Positions 1 to 12,915 of a stretch of DNA of 64,000 bases are shown one piece after another (the first letter of the stretch is position 1; every line of letters starts with the position of its first letter). The notes under the pieces are model-generated. The model saw only the letters and a program-made list of their open reading frames with translations. It made no database searches and was not told the origin of the DNA. The translations under genes and the position numbers were made by a program. Source of the stretch: Apoda limacodes (lineage: Eukaryota > Arthropoda > Insecta > Lepidoptera > Limacodidae); NCBI GenBank assembly GCA_946406115.1, contig OX291553.1, positions 13,335,001-13,399,000 of the forward strand, given 5' to 3'.

Positions 1-3000
1 ACCTAAACAAATTCGTGTCCTAAAAGCGTGGCTAACAGCCAGATTTCCGGACGTAGCTATCAAAAAGGCAGTTATTTTATTGTTAAATATATTTGTGTCT
101 TTTTCTCTACATAAAACAATATCAAAATGTTGACGTCTAAGATTGTGTTAGAACAAAATGAAGATATCATTCCTTACTGTTCTAGACTTAACTTAAAGTA
201 TAATTTTCCCATTATGATAAAAGTGATGAATCAATAAAATAAAAAAAAAAAACAACCGGCATGAAAATAAAGTGTGTTATACCTAAAATTTTATACAATC
301 ATCAACATAAAAGGTATTTCACTATTTCTAAATTAACGCCAATTATTTTTTTTGACCAAAAGTTTAAGCTTAAAATTCACTACATTAATATGGGACCACT
401 TCGGAAGTATAATCTTTTAAACAAAAAAAGAATTTTGAAAATCCGTCTGTATATGACGGAATTATGCCCAAACATACATAAAAAAAACTAAATACAAACA
501 TCAGAATTAAGAACCTGCTCCTTTTTGAAGTCGATTAAAAACATAAGCTTGGAATACAAGGTAGGAACTTTATCGCTAAATATTACAAACTGTAGGTAAG
601 GTGAGTGGGGGTAAGATGAAAAACGGTGTAAGTCAGAAAACTAACAAAAGCGACGAATTTTGCACCTAAATTTGGTTGTTGGCAACATTGTTTTGATCGG
701 TCTTTTATTGCGTCCGGCCATTTAGTTGCTGGGAGTTAGTTACTAAGTGTGGTTGTGTGACTGTGAGCGATTTTCGAAAACATGTCATTTTCGTCTGAAT
801 ATTGTGTTTTTTTATCTTACCCTAAGCAGGTGAGATAGAATTTATTTTGACTTATATTATATTTGTAGTGATAAAAAAATATAGAATTAAACTACACTGC
901 GTGAAAGTAAGTTAATCGGTATTTTACGAGTTCTTGTGGTGTTTCATCTTACACCGCTAATTTTGTTGGGGCTAAGACGGAAATATTAAATTTTTCATGC
1001 CAGGTGTATTCAACCTGTGGATTTCTCAGTTGTTTTTATTGTAAATCATTCATTGTTTTTTTTTTCAAATAAAACTTAGGAGGTTAAGAAAAATTTACCT
1101 ACTACTATTAATATATAATTTTAGCAGATTATAATACATTTTGTGATTTTTAGGTTCTTCTGCTTGAATATTGAGTATTATCTGCGTGAAATACTTGCCG
1201 GGGCATCCAAGTTCCAGGTAACGATCTGCAGCGCTTTTAAATAGATCAAAACGACGACTGGTGTGTAATCCATATTTATATAATAATAATAATGCTTGGC
1301 GTTATAAAATTTGCAACTTTTTTTAGTCAATATTATATATAAAATAAATAAATTAACGTCATACAAGTAATAAGCTGTGTGTTGCGGCAACAGTGCTGTG
1401 CGATAGCTGGGCTGGTGTGCATCCAGTTTATGCCTGATATCCTACGTTAATGTGACTACTTACTTTACTACTACATAAGTACCAAATAAAAAATATGAAT
1501 AATTCGCAATTAAAGATAACATTTTTAACTAACTAGTGTTTGTTTTTATTTGTCACCCTTCCAACTATTAACTAAACAACTGCTAAAAGGTTGAGAACCC
1601 CTGTCCAGTCGACTTCAAAACGGGGTAAAACAGAAATATAATTTGAAAGAACATAGTGTTTTGGCGGTTTACATTGGGTATTTTTAAATAATAATAGTAG
1701 TTTTATCCATTGGCGTCTTGCGATGTAGGAATCTATTAGCCAATTATACCTCATTTTATATACCTTATTCCTCGCTTCTTACGTAACAATTTTGTTATAC
1801 TTACTAGGCAATCTTAACAACTATTTTGTGGAAACTGGATACTAATAAAAAATATTTATTTATCTCCTCTAAAAATCTACATTGTCCTCTGAATTACTAA
1901 GTCAGGCACCATCAATGCGCGTCTAAAAAATACTATTTTAGCAACTATATAATTATGTTTGACGTAAGTTACTGTAAATACAACTTAGTATAGTAATTAT
2001 TTTTTAGCATATACATTTGTAACCAATACATATATTCAAGCAGCTAACTTCTAAAATATTAATATATGACACCAATAAAGTAATTGTATCGACATCTAGT
2101 TTTATAACTCAGTGTGTTGTTTCTTTTTTAAAACCACTGACTGTGCGAGTCCGACTCTCACTTGACCCTGTCCGACTTGTACTTGACCATTTTTTTCTTT
2201 CTCAGAAACATTCCCCGGCGTGTACATAACAACTTATAAAAATTTCATTACAATCAGTTTACCCTCATTGCGCGAGTCCGAATCGAACACTTGACCCTTT
2301 CGGAAGATCCTTTCAAGTTTCAGATCTCTACGATCAGCGGTTTTGGCTGTGCCTTAATCCGTCAGTCAGGTATTCATGACAAAGCATTTTAAATGTATAG
2401 ATAAATGATTCATAACTCGCCATAAATTGTTTGATCATCAAATTGTATCTAAAATTATCATTAATTAATATATTTAAGAGACCCCCCTTCCCCGCGCCGC
2501 GCGCCTTATTCTGGTATGATTTTGTCGGATGACTGGAACGTCAGTCAGTATTCTGATAAGCAAAGTGACTTTCTCCCAAAAATACTATATTTTGAGGATA
2601 AACAAAGTATAAATGAATAATCATCATTAATTTTTCAATATAATAAGTATTTAATGTGCTGCCATATTGTTTATCCGATTGCCTGAATGGTAATTTATTG
2701 CTTCCACTTGCGCAAAAGTTATAGGCATGAAAAAATGTCATTGGTTGTAATGGAGTAGGTTAAATACTCAAAGCATAGACCAGCATCGGACCTAAGTGAC
2801 GGTAATACAAAACAATCCTATACTTTTGTCAACGAGTGTTTGCCATCTGTACTCAAACTAATCAATCATTGATGCGATTTGCTCAATTCCTTAGTAGATA
2901 TTAGACGTTCCATTTGGCGCGCTCTCTGAGAAAATAGCTAGGTACCTACTTATACAAACTTATAAAGGTTGTGCGAGTTTTTTTTTGTAAAATTCTTTAT

Positions 3001-3190
3001 TTATAGGCAGGAATGAATATTGAAATAGGAGGAGGTTTCTGAGCTAACATTCATTTATCTTTTCACGGAGATCAGCAAGGACGATAATAAAATAGATACG
3101 TTCTTACCCACACATACGGTATCTACCCTTTTTTTTAAATCTACTTTAAAATCATAATAATGTTAATATTAGTAAAATGTAAGTAGAAAT
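1..3190. other. AT-rich non-coding sequence
   Basis: No open reading frame here looks like a protein I recognise; the short ORFs have AT-driven composition and no domain signature. Between about 604 and 985 the motif ggggtaagatga and its approximate reverse (atcttaccctaa near 814, catcttacaccg near 947) recur, which hints at an old inverted-repeat element, but I could not define its ends. Otherwise nothing is visible apart from the repeat fragment listed at 2130-2320. Confidence 0.6.
2130..2320. repeat. dispersed repeat fragment, 'gagtccgactcgcacttgacc' family
   Basis: The core words gcgagtccgactctcac and cgcgagtccgaatcgaac lie about 130 bp apart, joined by a segment (cataacaacttataaaaatttcat) shared with the better preserved copy near 6.9 kb. 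The same core appears, in either orientation, near 7029, 7150, 11480, 22930 and 34690. This looks like a much-copied interspersed repeat, perhaps the 3' end of a non-LTR element; the family is not identified. Confidence 0.55.
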
Positions 3191-3194
3191 ATTA

Positions 3195-3425
3195 ACCTAC
3201 CTTTAACCATTTTTTAATTTATACTTATGTATTATAGGTACATATAGACTACTTAATTAGTATTTTTAAAAATAATTGTACGTTACGAAATAACGTTACG
3301 AAATTGTTGATGAAGTTAAGAAGTAAGTAACTTTTAAAAAACGTGTATACTGATTGACTAAAGAAATGAAAGGTAACATAAATGTAACATTAGCGACATG
3401 TATTCTTGTTTTTCTTATTATTTGA
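3195..3425 (+). repeat. extra partial copy of the 4.2-kb palindrome's inner arm
   Basis: This stretch matches, in direct orientation, the centre-proximal part of the right arm of the palindromic element that follows. It shares the motif tacgttacgaaataacgtta (here near 3281, again near 4313) and continues into a segment resembling 4845-4960, with about 45 bp missing. It appears to be a broken half-element lying directly outside the palindrome's left end. Confidence 0.6.
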
Positions 3426-3434
3426 AAATAGACC

Positions 3435-5610
3435 AATAATAAATAAAATAAAATAAATTGTTGTTGAATTTCCAACGGTAACTAGTTTTTAATGTGATAA
3501 ACAGCATTGTGTTTTACAGCAAAAAAAAAATAAACACACTGTTTTACACAGTTACATGAATAGACTTATGTAGTATTTTAACATACTGTATTTCATGGAA
3601 ACAAATGAAGCTGGCCAAGCTTAGGTTGTTAGAGCAGCCTAATTGCGGCCGTGATTTTATAGTCTATTAAAATAGTATTACTAACATTTTGGGGCGGCCG
3701 AACTCTGGTTATTCAATTAACGGGTATTTAAAAGCTCTAACTTAGGATACTAATGAATCCATTAAAATTATAAAATTGTTGTCATCTCCCTTGTCTTGGC
3801 CGCAGGCCGACATTAGGGTTTTGTAATAAAATAATAATACTAACATCGGCGCCGTTATTTCTATTAAACGAAATAAATTAAGGAGAAAAATATCTTTTAA
3901 ATTGCTATTTAACTGTCCGGAATTAGTAAGAAAACTATTTTGGGCTATTGGTTGCCAAAAAAAACATATTTCCAGAGTGGTATCCGTTGACGGTTTTTGC
4001 CAAATTAGTGACAGAATTGCACTGTGCTGCGCCTCGCCGGCTTTACATAATCTTTATCATAACCTTTCATTTCATCATTCTATCAGTAACGTTATTTCGT
4101 AACGTACAATTATTTTGAAAAATACTCATTAAATAGGTGGGTATTTACAATATATAGGTGTAAATTTAATAATGGTAAATATTTTATAGTAATATATTTA
4201 AGTTAACTTACAAAATTTTATAGTTATATATTACTTACCTTTTACCATTATTAAATTTATACTTATATATTGTAGGTACCTACCTACTTAATGAGTTTTT
4301 TTTGAAAAAAATGTACGTTACGAAATAACGTTACGAAATTGTTGATAAAGTATTGGCCACTTGGCCCTTTTGACCCGGTTCAACGACGGGCTGTGAGAAT
4401 TGTCAACGATTCCAAACTCACTTTGCGGTATCGAGCCCTTAAGTCTTAGGAGAGACTTTGACTCCCTGTGTGTGTTCTACAGCTTGTACAATGGGTTGTG
4501 TTCTGAGGAATTGTTCAAAATGATGCCCACGGCTACTTTCTACCATCGCACCGCTCGCCATCGGCAGGGAATTCATTCTCATACTTTGGAACCAAAATGG
4601 TCGCGTACAGAGAAACTTCCTCCCGCGAACGCTTCAGTTGTGGAATGAGCTCCCTGCCAAGGTTTGCTCTAAGGACTACAGTATGGGGTTATGGAAGGAA
4701 GTTATTAGATTTCTGGAAGGTTGGCAACGCGCGACTGATACCCCTGGTGTTGCAAGCGTCCATAGGCTACGGTGACCTCTTACCATCAGGCGGACCGTAA
4801 GCTTGTTTGCCACCTTAGTGGTATATAAAAAAAAATTGTAATTTTAAAAATCGTGTTCACTGCCTACTGATTGTCTGAAGACATTAAAGGTTATGATAAA
4901 GATTATGTAATGCGTCATTGAATTATAATTTAAATGTATCATTGGCGGTATGTATTCAATATGGTCTTTATGTCGTCCGCTCCAGTGGTATAGTGTATAG
5001 AAGCCGGCGAGGCGCAACAGTGCAATTTTATCACTAATTTGACGGAAAATGTCAAGGGATACCACTCTGGAAGTATGTGTTTTGACCATAAATAGCTTGC
5101 AATAATTTTCTTACTACTCCGGACAGCAAAATAGCAATGTTAAAGATTTTTTTTTATTTTAGTTTACTTTCATTTGTTACTGAGAAATAACGGGGCCCAT
5201 GATAGGATTCTTATTTTATTACAAAATCCTAATGTTGGTTTGCGGCCGAGACAAGGTGGATGACAGCAATTTTATAATTTATTAGTATCCTAAGTTAGGA
5301 CTCTTAAAGTTTATAAGGCTTTCCAGACCCGTTAATTGAATGAACAAAGTTAAACCGCCTTTTAATGTTAGTTGTACTATTTTATAAGACTATAAAAATC
5401 ACGGCCGACATTAGGCTACTCTTACAACCTAAGCTCGGCCACATTTACCTGTTTTGACGAAATATGGGATGTTCAAAATAGTCTATTCATGTAACTGTGT
5501 GGAACAGTGTGTTCATAATTATTTGCTAAAATACACAATGCAGTTTGACACGATAATATTTTTTTTTTAATAATATAGGAATTTCAATTATTTTATTATA
5601 TGGTATTTAT
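3435..5610. mobile_element. large palindromic (foldback) element
   Basis: The left half (about 3435-4204) is an inverted copy of the right half (about 4205-5610 once the LINE insertion at 4345-4830 is removed). Matching landmarks, read on opposite strands, include gcgcctcgccggctt (4029 and 5000), ccagagtggtatcc (3974 and 5060), the ggccgaca/acattagg block (3799 and 5230) and acagttacatgaatagac (3550 and 5485). The centre is the perfect palindrome taagttaactta at 4199-4210. The arms differ by small indels; the left lacks roughly 90 bp present near 4905-4995. No coding sequence is apparent. I infer a non-autonomous foldback-type DNA transposon. The outer ends are approximate and I could not identify a target-site duplication. 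Confidence 0.7.
4345..4830 (+). mobile_element. 5'-truncated non-LTR retrotransposon 3' end (reverse transcriptase tail)
   Basis: The segment encodes the C-terminal tail of a LINE reverse transcriptase in broken frames: PFDPVQRRAVRIVND, then a frame reading ERLxPL/SLRRDFDSLCVFYSLYNGL, then HRTARHRQGIHSHTLEP and LWNELPAK. It is followed by a short non-coding tail (tcaggcggaccgtaagcttg, ccaccttagtggtatat) and an A-run. It is inserted in the right arm of the palindromic element: the arm sequence stops after gttgataaagt and resumes with attttaaaaatcg. The tail motif recurs near 6.1, 10.1, 17.7 and 56.0 kb, so one LINE family, probably of the CR1/Jockey group, has seeded the window repeatedly. It contains a frameshift and lacks almost the whole element. 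Confidence 0.75.
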
Positions 5611-5675
5611 CATTCGTCAAATTCAGTTTTTACATGAAAATCATAAGAAAATACCTATATAACCTAATATAATTC

Positions 5676-5940
5676 CCTCGACTCCTAGTTGGTAGTGTTG
5701 CCGACTGCTGCGCAGAGGGTGTGGGTTCGATTCCCGCATTAGACAAACATATATGTGATAAAGAACATTTGTGTTTGTCTTGAGTCTGGGTGTATATAAT
5801 ATGTATGTATTTACAAGAAAGTATTATATATGTATCTGTATCCGTTGTCTGGTATCCATAACACAAGCTCTGCTTACTTTGGGGCCAGATGGCGCTGTGT
5901 GTAATGTCCAAAAATATTTATTTATTTATTTATTTATAAT
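5676..5940 (+). mobile_element. tRNA-derived SINE, plus orientation
   Basis: The head resembles a tRNA gene: an A-box-like stretch (ctagttggtag) and a clear B box, ggttcgattcccg, at 5724-5736. The body follows and the element ends in a TTTA/ATTT tail (5918-5940). A second copy lies inverted at 16318-16573 with the same head, the shared body words ggataccagacaacggata and cagatggcgctg-type block, and an equivalent tail. The tRNA-like region of such elements acts as an internal RNA polymerase III promoter. The mobilising LINE is unknown. Confidence 0.8.
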
Positions 5941-6056
5941 TTCTATTTAAATACAAATTTCAATTTTAAATAACAATGACTAATAATGCCTTCTTTTGTT
6001 TACGATTTAGAACATTCATTACTGACCGATATTAGAGTAAAAGAAGGTTATATTAT

Positions 6057-6155
6057 GGAAATGTTACAAGCATCCAAAGGCTATGGTGAGGGTGGAAGGG
6101 AGGTTGGTGAGGTGACCTTACCATCAGGCGGACCGTTAGCTTGTTTGATATTCAA
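6057..6155 (+). repeat. LINE 3'-tail fragment
   Basis: The words gttacaagcatccaaaggct and ccttaccatcaggcggaccg match the terminal region of the LINE at 4345-4830, with a short internal insertion. It lacks the rest of the element. This is probably a severely truncated insertion or a SINE sharing the LINE tail. Confidence 0.6.
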
Positions 6156-6359
6156 TTTACAGAAAAGATATTTTTAATATTAAAAAAAAAATTCAATACT
6201 GTTCTATTCTTTTTACTTAGGAATAATTGGACATCTCTTTCTAGTCATTCAATCTTAGTGACACATTGTTCACAGTAGATGTAGGTACAATTATTTTGAA
6301 AAATAGGTATCATATGGCAAATTTTTAAATAGGTATATATTCATTATAAAAATCCATAT

Positions 6360-6692
6360 TAATATTATAAATGCGAAAGTAAATCTGTCTGTTTGTCTGT
6401 TCGTACCTCTTCACGCTTAAACAGCTGTACTGATTAACATGAAATTTTGCATGAAGATAGTTTGACTCCCGCGAAAGGACATAGGCTACTTGAAAATGTC
6501 AAGTGTGAGTCGGTTTTTTTATAATTAAGGAGTTGCTGTTGAAATCTAACATCGATAACCGAATTCAGGGCGGGGGGAACTGCGGTCAAATTTTAAAAAT
6601 TTAAAACGTCAAGTGTAAGTCGGTTTTATTTTCTATAAGTGAGGAGTTGTCGTTGGAACTCTACACCGATAACGCAGGCAAAAGCTAGTATT
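6360..6692 (+). repeat. interspersed repeat with duplicated unit
   Basis: It begins with a microsatellite-like gtctgtttgtctgttcg stretch, followed by cttcacgcttaaacagctg, a pattern that I associate with abundant insect repeats. A unit containing gtcaagtgtgagtcggtttt and the aaggagttg block (from about 6497) is repeated near 6608 as gtcaagtgtaagtcggtttt and gaggagttg. It ends at aaagctagtattatataa. There is no coding sequence and the family is unassigned. Confidence 0.55.
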
Positions 6693-6827
6693 ATATAAGT
6701 GTAACTTACTCATGATCCTGGCTGATCGAGGGTCAATAAATTGCAAATCAAATGGTAACACTTTTAATTACAGTTACCTACTATTATTTTGCTCGCTCTA
6801 GGCAGTGCTCTTTGTAGTTATTACTAG

Positions 6828-7290
6828 CTGACCCGGCGAACTGTGTTTCTTTTTTAAAACAACTGCCACACCAACCTTTTGTGAAAGGGTTATACTAATT
6901 CAGAAACCTTCCCCAACATGTGCATAACAACTTACCAAAATTTCATCGGCTTACCCTTGCCCTAACACTATTAAACACTACAAAAAATTTACCTGAATTG
7001 GTTCAGCCGTCTTCGAAATTTCCTTAGTGCGCGAGTCCAACTCGCACTTGACCGTTTTTTTTTCATAAAAACCTTGCCCGAACACTAACAAACACAGCAA
7101 ATAAAATTACTCGAATTGGTTCAGCCGTTTTCGAGTTTTCCTAAATGCGCAAGTCCGACTCGCACTTGACCGTTTTTTTTAATAAAAATCTTTCCCTAAC
7201 ACTAACAAACACAACAAAATTACCCGAATCGGTACAGCCGTCTTCGAGTTTTGCACTTAGCAACAAATTTTGCGATTCATTTTTATTTAT
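6828..7290 (+). repeat. three imperfect tandem units of a dispersed repeat
   Basis: The segment starts with ctagctgacccggcgaactg, which resembles the start of a common lepidopteran repeat. It carries three units with a period of about 120 bp, each with the order cctaacactaacaaacac, aattggttcagccgt, cttcgagtttt. Two of the units are followed by gcgcgagtccaactcgcactt-type text and a T-run (near 7029 and 7146). The unit repetition suggests local duplication after insertion. Confidence 0.6.
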
Positions 7291-10200
7291 ATAGATTACG
7301 CTAAATACCTAGCCAAAAAAATCTAATAAACTTACTGCGCAACGAAACATGCAAGTGATATTTTCGTAATTGTTTCCTTACGTACCTACCTACTTACGTC
7401 AAACGAATTACAAGTGAAGATTCGCTCACGAATGGCCCGCGACTGATTTTGGCTGCTACCTAGCCTCGCCTCCCCCGTCTCAAGCCCCCCGTGTTTGTCA
7501 AGCGAGCCAGCTAATGACAGAATTCGCTTTTTACAAATCTGACTAATGATTTTTGTGCGTCGAATTATTGTGTTATTTAGTGTTATTTAATTTAGTAAAA
7601 TGACAGTAAAGTTTTTTTATTTAGAAAATTTGTTATATTACCTAGGTCTGTGGTGCTTTAAAATTTTCTGAAACTTTTTTGTTATAATTGCACGAAGTTG
7701 CAGTTGTTTTGACCATAAATCATCAAAATGTTCCTAAAATTATCTATATTAGTAATATATTAGTAATATAGATAAAATAATTATCTATATCTATATTAAT
7801 TATCTATATCTAATAATATTAAATTATGGCAACTAAATGTTAAGGAACTATTAGGAGGAGACGATATAAAACACTATATTTAAAGAAAATCACTCTGTAT
7901 TATGGCAAACTATTATTTATTGTAATTAAAAGAAAGATAAAAAACAATAAATACGCTTTCTTTTTAATACCAGCTGATGAACCTTTGCCCTTAATGGTGT
8001 TTTTCGCGAAATCCGTTCTCACGTTCGACATAACAGGAACTTCTGTACTAAATTTAAAGTCTCTAAACACTAAAGTATCGAACTTCTCATACAAATTTTC
8101 ATTTCTTTTTTGCCTTTTAGGGGATGATTTTCAGAAAACGTTGAAATATGTCAATCTTATATTTCAACTTTAAGCCCAAATACCAAGTTCTATGCATTTA
8201 GCTTTAAAACAAAAACCTTCTTGCAACATTTCAAGTCTCTAGACCTAGTAGTTTGGGCTGTGCGGTGATATATTAGTCAGACAGTTTACTCTTTTATATA
8301 TAAAGATAGAAGATGATGTTTTCTAGTTGAAGCTTGAACTATATTTTTTTGAGGAACATATGTTGAAGCTTTAAAACGAAAAATGATGGTAAGTTGTAAA
8401 ATTCGTGGCTGAGTTAGTAAATTAGGTGATGAGGTATTAATAAGTGGGGCAACTAAAAATAATTGTTGTCCTTTATTTGATGGTTTCTTTGAAATATTCA
8501 GGTGCCATTTAAAATGAGGCAAATTAGTTTATTTGCTTTTTTTCCGTGGCCAAATAAAAAAACTATGGCTTGATTTATAATTTCCCTTTAATATTCTCTC
8601 TTTTTACAGAACCTAAAGGCGCGAGGGTGATTCATTTTCTGGTTCGCTTCGAATTTTAGTAAAGATGTTGTTATAATACAATAATATTGACATTAATTTC
8701 ACACAATTTTGTTTTTTGTTAATTGACGTTAAAATTTTAGGTTTAATTCGGTGGCAATCTTCGTCAACAATATTTTCGTAGCTGCGAATTAATCCTGCAC
8801 AGATTATTTTGTTTTGTTATTACTAAGTATTTAAATATATAAAAAACGCAACAAATAAAGTAATTCTTAGTCACTGTTTTATTTAATAGTTAAATTACTT
8901 ATATCCTTTAATATTAATAAATTTACACTATGTTATAAAGAAAAAAAACAAATAAAGTCAATTATTAAAATATCGTATATCTCTCTTGCCCACGGATTTT
9001 CCCGCACAGTATTCTATTGCCGTGAAATTCCTACCATAAAACCCTTTAAATCACAAGTCGACACGAATTTGGTGCCTGAGTACCGTGTACCCGATTTTGA
9101 TTTCTTATACCTAATTTAAAAAAGAAATAATATTTTCATCTCATAAAGTTAACTAACATTTGGCAAAATCGTGTATGTTTATTCATCATCGTAAGAAGTA
9201 CAAAAGCAACCTTTTTTTTTATTATAAATTAATTTTTTTGTTTTTTTTCAATGTTAAAAATTAGACAATAGTCATTAAATAACAAAAATAAAATAAAATT
9301 TTTTTTTGGTTGACTTGTGTATCGTATTTATTTGTATTTGAAATTTGCTAATAACAGCTCTGGCCTGGCGTGAACAATTTTTTTTAAACAAGATAGCTAC
9401 AGATAATTTTATTTTATTCAAAAGATAAAAGTTTAAATTTGTTCGTAGTACCAGTATATTTTTAGAATTATTGAGTACATTTAAGTTAACAGTCATTTAG
9501 CATTTCGTGCACGAATATCGCATGTAATGTTTGTTTTTTTCATATATTTGTTAGGGTATGTACTACTTGAAATACAATCAATTTTTAGCCTCAGGATTTA
9601 TATACGTCAGGCCAAAACCTCTATACAAAGTGAAAGATTACCTATATTTACCTATATTAACGATTTAGGTATATTATATGTGCCGTTATAAAAAAAAAAA
9701 CAAAAATTGGCAAAAACTAGAAGTGACTTTGTGATTTCTTTCTATCGAGAAAATGTTATAGCATTATGCTTTTGCTAATATCAAATATTATAATTATAAT
9801 GTCTTTTTTATCTATGTTATTTTTATTATGTATTTGAATTAATTAACGTACTGAAAATTCAGTTCTATCATAGGCAATTTACCTTTTTGGGCCCTCTTAA
9901 TTTACCCGAACATAAAGATTTTTTTTCGTAACGAATGAATCGTGTTCTGTGACCCTACTAGAAAAATTGATTCCCTTGGTAACTGTCGATGGGGGTAAAA
10001 ACTTTCTTATTTAAAATGGTGACATTGCTGCAATTTGTGCCCCGAATTGCGTATCTACTGGTATATTACATCATTGGCTGACTCTCCCCAGCCTTTGGCT
10101 TGCGTGAAGCTTCAGAAAAAAACAGTAAATAACCAAATCAGGCGGACCGTAGGCTTGTTTGCCACCTTAGTAGTATAAAAAAAAAATCAAACTGGCCAAA

Positions 10201-11465
10201 TTTAAGTTCACAAAATTTCGATTTCAAATGAAACTATTCTTCCTTTTTGTACCATTAAAATAATCATTAAAAATTATTTAATTTCATATGTAACCTGAGG
10301 GTTGAAATTAAACAGTTCGAAATTAGTATTTTTTCATGCACGGCATCCGTCGGAAGATACGTTGGCGTATTTTCGTTAGTTCGTATTTCGTCTTCGTCTC
10401 GTTCTAAAAATTATCCCGTGAATTTCAACATTCGAGAAATTTAAGATTTTCAAAAGGAATTTAAAGGAAATCATAATTTGGGACATAAATTTTGTAATTA
10501 ATAAAATATTTTTAATGGGCGAGGTAAGGCACGTAAAGGAAATTGAAATATTAAAAAAAAACTTGCCATAGAAAATTACAATAACATGATAAGTAATTTT
10601 TAAGAAAAATAAATTTTGTTATGCAAGACACAGAAAAAAATTAAATTTGTATACATTTCGACAATTTTGGTCATTTTCAATGCAAGTAATGCAATAATAA
10701 TAAAGATGCTTCAATGCATTAACATGATAAGCTGAATTCCTTATCATACATATATTGAAGCAGATTACAAATAAAAGCACAGAAGAAGTAGTTCATCGCA
10801 AACTTAAGTAATTCATAAGTGTAGAATGCAATAAAATGCATAGTGCTGGTACATATATATTTGTACATTCAGAACTACAAAGTCTTGAAATAGCCGTTTA
10901 GTTAAATAGCTTTTGTTTTCTAAGTGAACTTAGCTCCTTTATTATAAAACGGAGTCGGTTTACTCGCTTGCAGACAGTGGAAAATTATAGCAAGCTATAC
11001 CATGAAAGAAATAAAACTTAAATTCACTTTACTTGCTTTTTCCTTTGCAAGGACGAATAAATGCAAACGTGGTTTTTCGTCTAAAAGAAAATGCTTTATA
11101 ACAAATAAAATAAACAGAGTCGTATACACATTTCAAGAAAACAGAAATTGTATTTTATCTTATGATGATTTTCTGAGTAATATTTTGGGATCTGAACTTC
11201 TTGTGTACTACAAATTAACCCTGGTTAACGGAACAAATACTTTGCTGTTATAAAACTTAAAAGTAAATTAGAAAATAGACTTTTTTGGGACATACGTTAG
11301 TTTTTCTACGGAGCAAAATGTCTTAAGTAATTACTTAAATATTGATAAAAGTAACATGCTTGCTGATATCAAACTCAAAAATAAATTGAAAATAAAGAAA
11401 TTTAGTTGTGCTGCATTTGACCAAACTATAAAAGTAAGAAAAACTTTTCTGGGGCACACGTTAGC
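7291..11465. other. AT-rich non-coding sequence
   Basis: No supported gene. At 7738-7815 there is a low-complexity patch built of short palindromic words (attatctatatt, tagtaatata) in repeated alternation. The short ORFs in the region (for example near 8286, 9275 and 11002) show no domain, signal or conserved pattern and are not annotated as genes. Confidence 0.6.
10136..10190 (+). repeat. short LINE 3'-tail fragment
   Basis: The text tcaggcggaccgtaggcttg, then gccaccttagtagtata and an A-run, is the last 50 bp of the same LINE tail seen at 4345-4830. Only the extreme 3' end is present. Confidence 0.65.
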
Positions 11466-11885
11466 ATATGAAAAACCGGACAAGTGCGAGTCGCACCAAG
11501 GGTTCCGTACCAATATCTATAAAAACGGCAAAAAATCACGGTTGTTGTATTCAAGCCCCCCTTAAATATTTGTTTTATTTTAATTTATTTATTCAATTTT
11601 AAAGTGAATATATAACTTAGTATTCTGTAAATATTTCAAGCGTCTACCAGTTGCCGTTATCAATATCGAGCAAAAACGAGCAAAAAAATCACGGTTTTTG
11701 TATGGGAGCTCCTTAAATATTTATTTTATTCTGTTTTTTAGTATTTGTTGTTATAGCGGCCACAGAAATACATCATCTGTAAAAAATTTAACTGTCTTAC
11801 TGTCACGGTTCATGAGATATAGTCTGGTGACGGACAGCGAAGGAACCCTAAAAATAAACCGAGTCTACAAAAGTATGTTTGCCAC
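11466..11885 (+). repeat. dispersed repeat with 'aagggttccgtacc' core
   Basis: It contains accggacaagtgcgagtcgc followed by caagggttccgtaccaatat, then two occurrences of aaaaatcacggtt (near 11533 and 11689) and finally gacggacagcgaaggaaccc near 11829. This order of words resembles an interspersed repeat very common in moths and butterflies. It is probably a degenerate internally duplicated copy, related by its core to the fragments at 2.2, 7.1, 22.9 and 34.7 kb. Confidence 0.55.
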
Positions 11886-12636
11886 ATTTGACCCAAAATG
11901 AGTTTAAATTTATGTCAATTAATAGCATATAAAACTAAAAATATCAAAGTTCTTCCGATGCCTGAAGTCTATTCTACACTTCAGTTCTATAACGGCCCAA
12001 CTCTGCAGTTTTGCAGAGCTCTTCAGACCCTTTAATTACTGCTCATACATTGTTATCGACATCATGTGCAACTTTTAATAGCCGACTCATCAAATTAACG
12101 AATCAACTTTGCAACTAAAGTTGGCTCGCTGCCAATTCGAGTTTTAATTATTCTGTTTGTAAAAGTTGCAATACCGTAGATATTTTTTAAATAATAATTT
12201 TTCTTATCATATATACTCAAAGTAAATTATAGTATATTATAATTATGGACTTGTAAGCTTTTTTTTAAATATTATTTTTATTAAATAACAGAGACTGTCT
12301 GTTTCATAATGTATGATGCAAAAACGCTAGCAAAAGTTGGTTGTAACTGTGGGACTCGGACAGCATTTGTTCCGAACCTTGTCGACTTGTAACCGATATA
12401 TCAAGGCAAATTACAGAAAGAATACGCTGATAAATAATTTTTTAATCAATACGGGGAGCTAACAGTTAAAGTGGTAATTTATTAGGGCATGGGAGACGTG
12501 GGCTTACCCCAATTCGGAACGTATTATAGATAATTAATATTTCATTTAAAAGTTCGTGCTCAGTGGAATAATGGGCAATTCGAACATTTATCAAGTCTAA
12601 CTGGAAAACTGGGAATTTAGTAAAATCATACCATCA

Positions 12637-12915
12637 TAATCAGCCTCATACGTCCCCACTGCAGGGGCACGGCCAACCCTCAACGAGGGTAAATTGGGCC
12701 GTAGTCCACACGCGGGCCCAGTTCGGTTTGTAGACTGCACATACGTCTTTTTTTGCCGTATGCAGGTTTCCTCACGATGTTTTCCTTCACCGAAAAGCCA
12801 GTGGTGTGAATAATCAATGTACTTAAGAAATTAAGAAAAGACTTATTGGTACACGTCGGGTCTCAAACCTCCGCCACTCAGAACGCTAAGTGAAATCGAA
12901 ACCCCTTGGCCACCT
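12637..12915 (-). mobile_element. SINE-like repeat, second family, minus orientation
   Basis: Plus-strand landmarks are gtccccactgcaggggcacg, gggccgtagtccacacgcgg, caggtttcctcacgatgttt and caccgaaaagccagtggtg. Read on the minus strand, the end near 12857-12869 gives ggtttgagacccg, which resembles an RNA polymerase III B box, so a tRNA-related SINE on the minus strand is the best interpretation. A shorter, more decayed copy lies at 28960-29190. Confidence 0.65.

Noticed and set aside
604..985. ggggtaagatga words and their complements as a terminal inverted repeat element
   Set aside because: The words recur irregularly and no consistent pair of ends or target duplication could be defined.
5680..5760. 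Possible tRNA gene at the SINE head
   Set aside because: The B box is good, but the flanks do not fold into a complete cloverleaf and the element continues into a SINE body and tail shared with 16.4 kb.
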